Assembly: GCF_000472425.1 (NCBI RefSeq)
Contig: NZ_AXAI01000029.1
Location: forward strand, 2,046-66,045
DNA: 64,000 nt
DNA from: Bradyrhizobium sp. Tv2a-2
GTDB lineage: Bacteria; Pseudomonadota; Alphaproteobacteria; Rhizobiales; Xanthobacteraceae
Direction of reading: 5' to 3'
Every line of letters starts with the position of its first letter. The first letter of the stretch is position 1. Of this stretch, positions 54,092-63,215 are shown piece after piece. A program made the position numbers and the translations under genes. Under the pieces are notes generated by a model. That model was not told the DNA's origin, searched no databases, and saw only the letters and a list, made by a program, of their open reading frames with translations.

Positions 54092-54381
54092 GTTTGCGTT
54101 TTAAAGACCTTAGGCGGGTTCCTCCCCGCCACCTTCGCATGCGGGGCGGACGTCACAGTTCCGTCTACAGCAAAACCGGACGGAGGCAACGGCTGATATG
54201 CCGCAAATCGCCACTTCTGTGGGAGATTTGGCGTCCCTTTGGGTGCATAAGCCGCATGCGCTGGCCGCGCGCCCGCGCAAGTCCCGCCGGATCGGTACGA
54301 TCATCTCAGCTTGCTCGACCGGCCGTAGACCGAGTTTCCGGCTTGCGGAGATCCAGCCTACGGACCACCGCCCACTCACAT

Positions 54382-55902
54382 CTATGACCCCACCCGCCCC
54401 GGCCGTGCACGTGACGGCGCGGTCATGGCTTCCAGCTTCAGGAGTTCGTCGAGCCGCTCGCGGGTCAGGAGCCCCTCCTCCAGCACAATATCGGCCACCC
54501 TTCGCTTTTCATTCAACGCGCGCTTGGCAACGCGCGAGGATGTTTCGTAGCCGAGCGTCGGCCCGAGCGCGGTGACCAATCCGATGGAATCCTCGACCAG
54601 CGCGCGGCAGCGCTCGCGGTCGGCCTCGATGCCGTTGACGCAGCGTGTCGTCAGCGTGGTGATGGCCGCGGTGAGCTGGCGCAGCGAGGCCAAGAGGCAA
54701 TAGCCGATGGTTGGCTCGAAGGCGTTGAGCTGCAGCTGACCACCTTCGGCGCACATGGTCACCGTCAGATCGTGCCCGATCACGATGAAGGCGACCTGGT
54801 TGACGACCTCGGGGATGACAGGATTGACCTTGCCCGGCATGATCGAAGAGCCCGCCTGCACCGCCGGCAGCCTGATCTCGGCCAGCCCCGCGCGCGGACC
54901 GCTGGAGAGCAGCCGCAGGTCGTTGCAGATCTTGGACAGCTTCACCGCGACGCGCTTGAGCACGCCGGAGAACAGCACAAACGCGCCCATGTCCGAGGTC
55001 GCCTCGATCAGGTTCGAGGCCGGCACCAAAGGCTGCTTGGCCAGCCGCGCCAATTCCTCGATCGCGAGCGCCGCATAGCGCGGATCGGCATTGATGCCGG
55101 TGCCGATCGCCGTCGCGCCGAGATTGACCTCGCGGAACAGCGCCGCCGCCTCGCGGATCCGCGACACGTCCTCCTTGATGGTGATGAAGAAGGCGTCGAA
55201 CTCCTGCCCCAGCGTCATCGGCACCGCGTCCTGCAACTGCGTGCGGCCGATCTTCAGCACGTCGCTGAACTCGACCGCCTTGGCCTTGAAAGCGTAGGCG
55301 AGTTCGTCAAGCGCCTCGATCAGGGGCTCCGCGGCAAAGATCATCGAAAGGCGCAGCGCTGTCGGATAGGAGTCGTTGGTCGACTGCGACATGTTGACGT
55401 CGTCATTGGGATGCAGCGCAGCGTAATCCCCCCTCGGCCGGCCCATGACTTCCAACGCCACATTGGCGACGACCTCATTGGTGTTCATGTTGGTCGAAGT
55501 GCCGGCGCCGCCCTGCACCGCATCAACCACGAACTGGTCGTGATATCGGCCTTCATTGCCGATGATGTGGCAGGCCTTCTCGATCGCGTCGGCCTTCTCG
55601 GGAGCGAGATAGCCGAGCCGTCGGTTGGCGCGCGCAGCCGCCTGCTTCACATAGACCAGCGCGCGCACGAAATTCGGGAAATGCCCGACTGGTACGCCGG
55701 TAATGGGGAAATTCTCCACCGCGCGCATGGTGTGGACGCCCCAATAGGCTTCGGAGGGAATGTCGCGCTCGCCAAGCAGATCGTGCTCGCGCCGCGTCTT
55801 GACCTGCGTGAGCTCGATCGTCTGCGTGGTCGCGACCTGGACGCTCGCTAGCGGCGTCGCATCGCTGACAGCGGTCTCGGCTGAAGAATCGGTGGCGGCC
55901 AC
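54382..55902 (-). CDS. aspA: Aspartate ammonia-lyase
   Basis: A 506-residue fumarase/aspartase-superfamily enzyme with EYWGVHT-like SEAYWGVHTMRAVENF, GGAGTSTNMNTNEV, the SS-loop signature GSSIMPGKVNP and CMGANGQLQLN-like CAEGGQLQLNAFEP. The last segment marks it as aspartase-like rather than fumarase. The GTG at 55902 has GAGGG upstream; an ATG at 55965 would add 21 residues but has no such site. About 45 extra N-terminal residues precede the usual start of the fold. Confidence 0.85.
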   Translation of the reverse strand: MAATDSSAETAVSDATPLASVQVATTQTIELTQVKTRREHDLLGERDIPSEAYWGVHTMRAVENFPITGVPVGHFPNFVRALVYVKQAAARANRRLGYLAPEKADAIEKACHIIGNEGRYHDQFVVDAVQGGAGTSTNMNTNEVVANVALEVMGRPRGDYAALHPNDDVNMSQSTNDSYPTALRLSMIFAAEPLIEALDELAYAFKAKAVEFSDVLKIGRTQLQDAVPMTLGQEFDAFFITIKEDVSRIREAAALFREVNLGATAIGTGINADPRYAALAIEELARLAKQPLVPASNLIEATSDMGAFVLFSGVLKRVAVKLSKICNDLRLLSSGPRAGLAEIRLPAVQAGSSIMPGKVNPVIPEVVNQVAFIVIGHDLTVTMCAEGGQLQLNAFEPTIGYCLLASLRQLTAAITTLTTRCVNGIEADRERCRALVEDSIGLVTALGPTLGYETSSRVAKRALNEKRRVADIVLEEGLLTRERLDELLKLEAMTAPSRARPGRVGS

Positions 55903-56036
55903 GGGATCCCTCGCTTGTTCGACAAGAAAGAAGCGCGGCAATGATGAACCGCCATGACGGCGCATTCAAGCGCGGCGTCGTGGCATTACGCCGACCACGA
56001 ACTTCCGTGAACTCGCAAGCGAACCGATACGTATAC

Positions 56037-56246
56037 TCAACCTGAATAGGTGTTGAAGCGCCCACGCACATAGGCATGCGACACCGCCTTCATCAGCTCT
56101 GCGATTTCGCATTCGAGATATTTATTGGCGACGATAAGCGCGCGAATGGTCGCACGCAGATCGCCGTCGCAGGTCGCAATCGCCTCGTCGACCTCGGCTT
56201 CGAGCTCGCCGTCATCGGGCAGGTCTGGCTTCGGACTGGACGACAT
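56037..56246 (-). CDS. Small acidic helical protein of unknown function
   Basis: A 69-residue protein, acidic at the N-terminus (PDLPDDGELEAEVDEAIATC) with an amphipathic helix (LRATIRALIVANKYLECEIAEL). I know similar short proteins as hypothetical in Bradyrhizobium. Stands alone between aspA and the peptidase gene. Function unknown. Confidence 0.6.
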   Translation of the reverse strand: MSSSPKPDLPDDGELEAEVDEAIATCDGDLRATIRALIVANKYLECEIAELMKAVSHAYVRGRFNTYSG

Positions 56247-56332
56247 TGACGGGTCTTTCGGTCGATCGTGGCGACGGATATGTTCTATTTTTGTTCTCGT
56301 CTGTCAACATGGAACAAAGCCGTAGGACGCCC

Positions 56333-57466
56333 CTATCCCCGCCTCGCCTTCGCCTGCTCTTGCACCTGCTGGTGCGCCTGCTCCTGCACCAGTTGATGGA
56401 TGAAGCGCAGCTTCTCGATCACCGCGGGTGAGAGCACGAAGGGGTAGAGATCGCGCATGCCCATGGCGCGGTTTATGCTGTTCATGGCGAAGGTGAAGGG
56501 CAGCCAGGCGTTGACGATGGCGTCGAAATCTTCCGTCTCATAGGGATCGAAGGCGATGTGCGCCGACAGCCCTCCCGAGCGATCCGCCGCGGGGCGCACC
56601 TCGATGCCGAAGGCGGAAGCCATCTCCAGCGTATCGATGATATGCAGGTAATGCGCCCAGGTCTCGGCAAAATCCTCCCACGGGTGCGTGGCGGCATAGG
56701 CCGAGACGAAATGCGCCCGCCAGTCCGGCGGCGGTCCGGCGGCATAGTGGCGCTGCAGTGCCTCGCCGTAATCGATGGTATCGTCGCCGAACGCCGCGCG
56801 GCAGGCGTCGAGCTTGCCGCGGTCGCGCACCAGCACATCCCAGAAATAATGTCCGACCTCGTGGCGGAAATGGCCGAGCAGCGTGCGATAGGCTTCGCGC
56901 ATCTCGAGCCTTCGCTTCTCGCGCTCGATGTCATCGGCCTCAGTGAGTGCGATTGTGATCAGCCCGTTGTCATGGCCGGTCATGACGCGCTGGCTGGGAT
57001 CGTCGGCCAGGAAATTGAAGATCAGCCCATGGGCCGGATCCTCCGCGCGCGTCTTCACCGGGAGCTTCCAGCGGATCAACGAATAGAAAAGCCGGTGCTT
57101 GGCGATCTCGAGGTCGCGCCAGCGCCCGAGATAGTCAGGGTTCGACAAGTCGGGCACGATGCCGTTGTGCCGGCAGGCGCAGCAATAGGACGCGCCGCTT
57201 TCGGGCTCGACCAGCCAGTTGCAGGCATCGTGGGAAGCGTTGGCGCAGAACAGGCGCGCCCGCTTCCGGTCGGCCAAGGTCGCAAACCGCTCGCCATCGG
57301 GCTCGACGGCCGACAGCTTGACCTGCTCCGGCATGAAGCCCAGCCGATGCCCGCACTGGGCGCAGCTTCGGTTTTCGAAATAGAGGACGTTGCCGCAGGC
57401 CTGGCACGTGAATAGCTTCAAGAAGATACCCCGCAATTCGAAGGAGCGCGTGACGCACCTCGCCAT
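56333..57466 (-). CDS. Putative zinc-binding metallopeptidase with zinc-ribbon
   Basis: A 377-residue protein. A zinc ribbon near the N-terminus (FTCQACGNVLYFENRSCAQC) and a second CNW...CCACR cluster precede the catalytic region with HFRHEVGHYFWD, a HExxH zinc motif, and a downstream Glu in DFAETWAHY. This is the rhizobial family of predicted cytosolic metallopeptidases. The start may be a TTG at 57421, giving a protein that begins at KLFTCQACGN. The C-terminus is a Gln-rich helix. Confidence 0.8.
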   Translation of the reverse strand: MARCVTRSFELRGIFLKLFTCQACGNVLYFENRSCAQCGHRLGFMPEQVKLSAVEPDGERFATLADRKRARLFCANASHDACNWLVEPESGASYCCACRHNGIVPDLSNPDYLGRWRDLEIAKHRLFYSLIRWKLPVKTRAEDPAHGLIFNFLADDPSQRVMTGHDNGLITIALTEADDIEREKRRLEMREAYRTLLGHFRHEVGHYFWDVLVRDRGKLDACRAAFGDDTIDYGEALQRHYAAGPPPDWRAHFVSAYAATHPWEDFAETWAHYLHIIDTLEMASAFGIEVRPAADRSGGLSAHIAFDPYETEDFDAIVNAWLPFTFAMNSINRAMGMRDLYPFVLSPAVIEKLRFIHQLVQEQAHQQVQEQAKARRG

Positions 57467-57735
57467 GACTCCCGATCGGCCGCCATGGTTCCTCGCGCGC
57501 CAGGAACATTTTGGCCGATCTCGCGTTTGGTTCAGCGCGTTTCCCCGACGCCCTGTCGAGCCCCCGCAAGCACGCTGCTCCCTCTGGAAGCGGTAGCGGG
57601 GGTTCTCTTTGTCTGCAGGCGGGTCGTCTGCTCATTTGAGCGCAGCATGGCGCTTTACCGGGTCACGCCAAGCGAGGATGCTAGCCATCTCGCTTCGTCT
57701 GTGTGACGATCGCTTGGGGGAATGCCGGGCAAGAG

Positions 57736-60198
57736 ATGAGCAACGGAAACGGCCTGCACGATACGTCACCGGAAGCCGCTGCCGCCGCCAAGTTGCGGCA
57801 GCATCTTCAGGAGCTTGCGCGTGAGCGCGACAAGGCCCACCGCGCGCTGGAGGAGCGCGAGGCCGAGCTTGCGCGGATCCAGCGCATCGGCCGGGTCGGT
57901 GGCGTCGAGGTCGATCTGCGCGAGGGCATTCGGAACCGCCGCTCGCCGGAATATCGCCTGATCCACGGCCTGCCGCCGGAGGCGGTCAACGAGACCCATC
58001 AGGATTGGGTCGACCGCATTCATCCCGATGATCGCAGGGCGACCGAGCAACATTTTCACGATGCCATCGCAGGCACGGCCGAAGACTACACTGCCGAATA
58101 CCGCATCGTGCGGCCGAATGACCGCGAGACCAGGTGGATCCGCGTGGTCGCCAAGATCGATCGCGACGAGAACGGGCGGGCCCTTCGCCTGGTTGGCGCG
58201 CATATCGACATCACCGACCGCATGCTGGCGCAGGAGACCTTGCGCGAAAGCGAGGAGCGCTTCCGCCTGATCGCCAACAGCGCGCCGGTGCCGATCTGGG
58301 TGACCAAGCTCGACCGCACCCGCTCCTTCGCCAACCAGGCCTATGTCGACTTCGTCGGCCTGCCCTATGAGCAAGCCATCAACTACGACTGGCGCAAGGC
58401 CCTGCATGCCGACGACCTGCCGCGCATTCTTCAAGAACAGATCGCCGGGGAATCCTCGCTGAAGCCCTTCGTACTGGAGGCGCGCTATCGCAATGCCCAC
58501 GGCGAATGGCGCTGGCTGCGCTCGGAATCGCAGCCGCGCTGGGACCCGATCGGCAACCATATCGGCTTCATCGGTGTCGCCCACGACATCACCGCCGCGA
58601 AGCAGGCCGAGATCGAGCTGCGCCGGCTGAACGAGACGCTGGAGAGCCGCATCCGGGAGCGCACCGCGCAGCTTCAGGCCAATGAAGCCAAGATGAGCGC
58701 CATCCTCGAGAGCAGCCATCTCTACCAGGGCCTGCTCAGCACAGAAGGCGACGTCGTCTACGCCAACCGCACCGCTCTGGCGGGCATTCGCGCCAGGGCA
58801 TCCGACGTGATCGGCAGGCCGATCTGGGAAACGCCGTGGTTTTCCGGAACCGAAGGCGCGTCCGATGCCGTCCGCGCGATCTTCGCCAGGGTCATGCGGG
58901 GCGAGGATGTGCGCAGCGAACTCGTGCTGCGACTTCCGATCGGCGAGCGCATCTTCGAATTCGCGATGCGGCCGCTGTTCGACCAGCATGGCACGATCGC
59001 CGGCGCGGTGCCGGAAGCGGTCGACGTCACCGAGCGCCGCCAGGGCGAAGAGGCACTGCGCCAGTCGCAGAAGATGGAGGCGATCGGCCAATTGACCGGC
59101 GGCGTAGCGCACGACTTCAACAATCTCCTGACCATCGTCCGCTCGGCGACCGACTTCCTGCGCCGGCGCGACCTGCCGGAGGATCGGCGCCGGCGTTATG
59201 TCGATGCGATTTCAGAAACGGTGGAGCGCGCCTCGAAGCTGACGACGCAATTGCTGGCTTTCGCCCGCCGCCAGCCGCTCAAACCCCAGCTGTTCGATGT
59301 CGGTAGCCAGGTCGAAAACATTGCGCAGCTGATCCGCCCTTTGGTCGGCAGCCGCATCCAGATTGCCACCGATGTCGAACATCAGGGATGCTTTGCCGTC
59401 GCCGACATCGCGCAGTTCGAGACCGCGCTGATCAATCTCGCCATCAACGCTCGCGATGCCATGGACAGCGAAGGCCGCCTGGACGTGGCCGTCAGGAAAG
59501 TCGAGAGCGTTCCCGCTTCACGCACCCAGGCGGCACGCGCCGGTCAATTCATCGCGGTGTCGGTCAACGATACCGGCACCGGCATCGCGCCGGAACATCT
59601 GGCCGCGATCTTCGAGCCGTTCTTCACCACCAAGGAGGTCGGCAAGGGCACCGGCCTTGGTCTCAGCCAGGCGTTCGGCTTTGCCAAGCAGTCCGGCGGC
59701 GACATCACGGTCGAAAGCACGCTCGGCAAGGGCGCGACCTTCACGATCTACCTTCCACTCGCGGACGCTCCGCCCGACACAGGGGCGGCCCACAGGACCA
59801 GCAGCGAGCCCGCCACCAGCGGGCGCGGCTATCGCGTCCTGGTGGTGGAGGACAATGACGATGTCGGACGCTTCTCCACCGAACTGCTGGAGGATCTCGG
59901 CTACACCGTCCGCCGCGTCGCCAATGCCAATGCAGCGCTTGACGTGCTTGCGCAGGATGAGCTGGCCGTTGATCTCGTTTTCTCCGATGTGATCATGCCC
60001 GGGATGAACGGTGTCGAGCTGGCCGGTCTTATCCGCGAGCGCTATCCCGGCCTGCCGGTGGTCCTCACCAGCGGATATAGCAACGTGCTCGCCGAGAACA
60101 CCCATTGCGGTTTCGAACTGATCCAGAAACCCTATTCCGTGGAGGCGCTATCGCGCATCCTGCGCAAGGCGATGGCGGCGAAGGCCGCGGTCGACTGA
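57736..60198 (+). CDS. Multi-PAS hybrid histidine kinase with receiver domain
   Basis: About 820 residues. A coiled coil (LQELARERDKAHRALEEREA) leads to three PAS units: one with IHGLPPEAV...DRIHPDD, one with APVPIWVTKLDRTRSFAN...HADDLPR, and one after a coiled linker (SAILESSHLYQGLL). The His lies near 458 in GGVAHDFNNLL, then the ATPase domain (NLAINARDAMD, GKGTGLGLSQAFGF) and a receiver with Asp near 750 (VFSDVIMPG). A GTG 33 bases upstream is an alternative start. Soluble, so it probably senses a cytosolic signal. Confidence 0.9.
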   Translation: MSNGNGLHDTSPEAAAAAKLRQHLQELARERDKAHRALEEREAELARIQRIGRVGGVEVDLREGIRNRRSPEYRLIHGLPPEAVNETHQDWVDRIHPDDRRATEQHFHDAIAGTAEDYTAEYRIVRPNDRETRWIRVVAKIDRDENGRALRLVGAHIDITDRMLAQETLRESEERFRLIANSAPVPIWVTKLDRTRSFANQAYVDFVGLPYEQAINYDWRKALHADDLPRILQEQIAGESSLKPFVLEARYRNAHGEWRWLRSESQPRWDPIGNHIGFIGVAHDITAAKQAEIELRRLNETLESRIRERTAQLQANEAKMSAILESSHLYQGLLSTEGDVVYANRTALAGIRARASDVIGRPIWETPWFSGTEGASDAVRAIFARVMRGEDVRSELVLRLPIGERIFEFAMRPLFDQHGTIAGAVPEAVDVTERRQGEEALRQSQKMEAIGQLTGGVAHDFNNLLTIVRSATDFLRRRDLPEDRRRRYVDAISETVERASKLTTQLLAFARRQPLKPQLFDVGSQVENIAQLIRPLVGSRIQIATDVEHQGCFAVADIAQFETALINLAINARDAMDSEGRLDVAVRKVESVPASRTQAARAGQFIAVSVNDTGTGIAPEHLAAIFEPFFTTKEVGKGTGLGLSQAFGFAKQSGGDITVESTLGKGATFTIYLPLADAPPDTGAAHRTSSEPATSGRGYRVLVVEDNDDVGRFSTELLEDLGYTVRRVANANAALDVLAQDELAVDLVFSDVIMPGMNGVELAGLIRERYPGLPVVLTSGYSNVLAENTHCGFELIQKPYSVEALSRILRKAMAAKAAVD

Positions 60199-60272
60199 CG
60201 GCTCAAGCCGTCGGAACGCTTCCCGCACGAAATCGTTCTTGACGAGGTCAGGCCCCTCGACGAGGCGAACGG

Positions 60273-61589
60273 ATGCCGCCCGGCAGCGATGTCCGGAACT
60301 TGCAGCAAGCGCGGCGCGCTCTCGACGCAGCCAATTTCTTTCTCGCCGACATCCGCCAGGGGCTCGGCCCCTATCTTGCGGTCTATCTCCTCACCGAGCA
60401 GCAATGGGACGAAGCGCGCATCGGCGTCGTGATGTCGATTGCGACCATCGCCGGCATCGCCGCGCAGACACCGGCTGGCGCGCTGGTCGACGCGACAAAG
60501 CGAAAGCGTCTGGTCATGATCGCGGCCGCCGGGATCGTCACCCTCGCCTCGCTGGTGCTTCCGCTTGTCCCGCGGTTCTGGCCGGTCGCGATCTCGCAAG
60601 GCATCGCCAATGTGGCGGAGGTGGTGTTTGCGCCGACGATTGCCGCCATATCGCTCGGGATCGTCGGACACAAGGCATTCACTGCGCGGATCGGGCGCAA
60701 CGAGAGCTTCAATCACGCCGGCAATGCCGTCGCCGCGGCGACCGCCGGCATCGCCGCCTACTGGCTCGGCCCACAGGTCGTATTCTATCTGCTCGCCTTC
60801 ATGGCGCTCGCAAGCCTCGTCAGCGTCGCCGCCATTCCAGAGGCTGCGATCGACCACGATCTTGCCCGCGGGCTGCATGAGCCCGAATGCGGCGCGAGCA
60901 GCGCAAGAGAGCAAGGCGACGATCAACCGTCGGGCCTGAGCATTCTCCTCACCTGCCGGCCGTTGCTGATCTTCGCGCTTTGCGTGGCGCTGTTTCATCT
61001 CTCCAATGCCGCCATGCTGCCACTGGTCGGGCAGAAGCTCGCATTGCAGGACAAGAATCTCGGCACCAGCCTGATGTCGGCCTGCATCATCGCGGCCCAG
61101 ACCGTGATGGTTCCGATGGCGATGCTGGTGGGTGCCCGCGCCGACCGCTGGCGCCATAAACGTTTCTTCCTCGCCTGCCTGTTGATCCTGCCCATCCGCG
61201 GCGCGCTCTACACGTTTTCCGACAACACGGCGTGGCTTGTCGGCGTGCAGCTACTCGACGGCATCGGCGCTGGAATCTTTGGCGCGATCTTCCCGGTCAT
61301 CACGGCAGACCTTATGCGCAACACCGGCCGCTTCAACGTCGCTCAAGGAGCGATCATCACTGCCCAGGGCATCGGCGCTGCGCTGTCCACAACCCTTGCG
61401 GGCGGCGTCGTGGTCGAGGCCGGCTACAGCGCGGCGTTCCTGACGCTCGGCGCCGTCGCAGTCATCGGGTTCGCGATCTGCTGGGCGTTCCTGCCCGAAA
61501 CGGGCGGTGCCGGCCAGGACCGATTGCGCAAGGGCGCGCGGGCCGCTATCGCTGCCGAACAGGATTCTTTCGATACTGGAGACGAGTGA
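60273..61589 (+). CDS. MFS permease (paralogue of 14190-15482)
   Basis: A 438-residue permease with 12 predicted spans. It shares its layout and many motifs with the MFS protein of the sugar cluster. The central loop is polar (HEPECGASSAREQGDDQ). Its stop is three bases before the start of the ArsB-type gene, which suggests one transcript. Substrate unknown; arsenical or other toxic-compound efflux is conceivable from the neighbour. Confidence 0.8.
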   Translation: MPPGSDVRNLQQARRALDAANFFLADIRQGLGPYLAVYLLTEQQWDEARIGVVMSIATIAGIAAQTPAGALVDATKRKRLVMIAAAGIVTLASLVLPLVPRFWPVAISQGIANVAEVVFAPTIAAISLGIVGHKAFTARIGRNESFNHAGNAVAAATAGIAAYWLGPQVVFYLLAFMALASLVSVAAIPEAAIDHDLARGLHEPECGASSAREQGDDQPSGLSILLTCRPLLIFALCVALFHLSNAAMLPLVGQKLALQDKNLGTSLMSACIIAAQTVMVPMAMLVGARADRWRHKRFFLACLLILPIRGALYTFSDNTAWLVGVQLLDGIGAGIFGAIFPVITADLMRNTGRFNVAQGAIITAQGIGAALSTTLAGGVVVEAGYSAAFLTLGAVAVIGFAICWAFLPETGGAGQDRLRKGARAAIAAEQDSFDTGDE

Positions 61590-61592
61590 CGG

Positions 61593-62846
61593 ATGACGGC
61601 GCACGAAACTTTGCTGGCCTGGGCGATTATCGTCCCGGCGACCGCGGGCGTCATTATCCGGCCCTTTCACCTGCCGGAAGCGGTGTGGGCGCTCGCGGGT
61701 GCGATTGCGCTGGTGCTGTCGGGGCTGTTGTCGCCAGTTGACGCACTCGCCGGCGCGCACAAGGGCCTCGACGTCTACCTGTTCCTGATCGGCATGATGC
61801 TGACCGCCGAGCTTGCGCGGTCCGAGGGCCTGTTCGACTATCTCGCGGCCTTTGCGGTTGAGCACGCGCGGGGCTCGCCGCAGCGGCTGTTCCTCCTCGT
61901 CTATGCGGTTGGCATCCTCGTCACCGTGCTTTTATCCAACGACGCAACCGCAATCGTGCTCACGCCCGCCGTCTATGCCGCGACGCGTGCGGCCGGCGCG
62001 GCCCCCCTGCCTTACCTTCTGATCTGCGCCTTCATTGCGAACGCTGCGAGCTTCGTGCTGCCGATCTCCAATCCGGCCAATCTCGTTGTGTTCGGCGCGC
62101 GCATGCCGCATCTTGCCGAATGGCTGCGCCTGTTCGCCCTGCCCTCGGTCGCCTCGATCGTCGTCACCTACATCGTGCTGCGCCTCACGCAGGCCCGTGC
62201 GCTGAGGGACGAGACGATTGAAACGCGGGTGCCGAAGCCGAAGCTCAGCCATGGCGGCAAGCTCACCGCGCTCGGCATTGCCGCAATCGGCGTCGTGCTG
62301 GTCACCGCTTCCGCGCTCGACGTGCAACTCGGCTTGCCGACCTTTGTTTGCGGGCTGGTGACCGCAGCCGCAGTGCTCGCGCTCAGCCGCCAGTCACCCT
62401 GGCCCGTCATCAAGGGCATTTCCTGGAGCGTGTTGCCGCTGGTTGCCGGCCTGTTCGTGATGGTGGAGGCGCTGGTGAAAATCGGCGCGATCGGCCAGCT
62501 CAGCGCCGTCCTGCATGAGGCGGTCGCGCACTCCCCGCGCGGGGCTGCCTGGGGGGCCGGCCTCGTTACCGCCATCGCCGACAACATCGCAAACAACCTG
62601 CCCGTCGGCCTCGTCGCCGGCTCCGTCGCAGCCAGCGATCACCTGCCGCCGCCGGTCGTGTCGGCCATGCTGATCGGCGTCGATCTCGGGCCCAATCTCT
62701 CGGTGACGGGATCGCTTGCGACCATCCTCTGGCTGGTGGCGCTGCGGCGGGAAGAGATTAAGGTCACCGCCTGGCGCTTCCTCACCATCGGCGCGCTGGT
62801 TATGCCCCCCGCGCTGATCGCGGCCCTGGCGGCCGCGATCAGATAA
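61593..62846 (+). CDS. ArsB/NhaD-superfamily transporter
   Basis: A 417-residue membrane protein with about 11 spans. It has LLSNDATAIVLTPAVYA, FVLPISNPANLVVF and NNLPVGLVAG...LIGVDLGPNLSVTGSLATILW, which are the paired hairpin motifs of ArsB-type arsenite carriers. It could export arsenite or another anion. No ArsR or ArsC is visible nearby, so the arsenic role is a family-level guess. Confidence 0.8.
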   Translation: MTAHETLLAWAIIVPATAGVIIRPFHLPEAVWALAGAIALVLSGLLSPVDALAGAHKGLDVYLFLIGMMLTAELARSEGLFDYLAAFAVEHARGSPQRLFLLVYAVGILVTVLLSNDATAIVLTPAVYAATRAAGAAPLPYLLICAFIANAASFVLPISNPANLVVFGARMPHLAEWLRLFALPSVASIVVTYIVLRLTQARALRDETIETRVPKPKLSHGGKLTALGIAAIGVVLVTASALDVQLGLPTFVCGLVTAAAVLALSRQSPWPVIKGISWSVLPLVAGLFVMVEALVKIGAIGQLSAVLHEAVAHSPRGAAWGAGLVTAIADNIANNLPVGLVAGSVAASDHLPPPVVSAMLIGVDLGPNLSVTGSLATILWLVALRREEIKVTAWRFLTIGALVMPPALIAALAAAIR

Positions 62847-62853
62847 TATCTCA

Positions 62854-62875
62854 TCGATATAATCGATTATATCGA
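62854..62875. promoter_or_regulatory. Perfect 22-bp palindrome
   Basis: A perfect AT-rich palindrome (TCGATATAATC followed by its reverse complement) eight bases after the ArsB-type gene and six before the LysR remnant. It may have been the operator of the lost regulator, or a stem-loop at the transcript end; no T-run follows. Confidence 0.55.
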
Positions 62876-62880
62876 CATAA

Positions 62881-63104
62881 ACGATCGAGCTCGCCTCCAA
62901 CGAGGCGATCCGGACCGCGGTCGAATCGGGCCCTTGCGCCACCGCGATTTCCGATCTCGTCATGGACAAATCGATCGCTGCGAAAACCTCGTGAGGATCG
63001 AAGGCGAGATGGCCAAGCGCGCCTTCTACATCCCGCGTTACAAGGAGCGGCATGTCAGCAAGGCGGAAGCGGCGCTGCTGGCGAGTATCGCGGCCGCGAA
63101 ATGA
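62881..63104 (+). pseudogene. C-terminal remnant of a LysR-family regulator
   Basis: In frame, TIELASNEAIRTAVESGPCA runs to a TGA at 62994-62996 region; after a shift, GEMAKRAFYIPRYKERHVSK and AEAALLASI run to TGA at 63102-63104. Both parts match the end of LysR effector domains (SNEAI..AVE.G.G.A, then RxFY..RHKERH.S.AE.AF). The first 200 residues are missing. Confidence 0.6.
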
Positions 63105-63215
63105 ACCGATTCCAGGAGCTACAAATGAGATCGATGAAAGCATCCCGAACTACTGATTAGACCGCCGGCTGGGAGCGGCCTAGACTTCAAACGCAATCAT
63201 CCGCAGGAGAGCGCG

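Noticed and set aside
54772..55851. 359-codon plus-strand frame opposite aspA
   Set aside because: It mirrors the aspartase gene and has the Arg/His-rich composition of an antisense frame.
57766..59112. 448-codon minus-strand frame opposite the PAS kinase
   Set aside because: Antisense shadow of the kinase gene; composition and lack of motifs argue against it.
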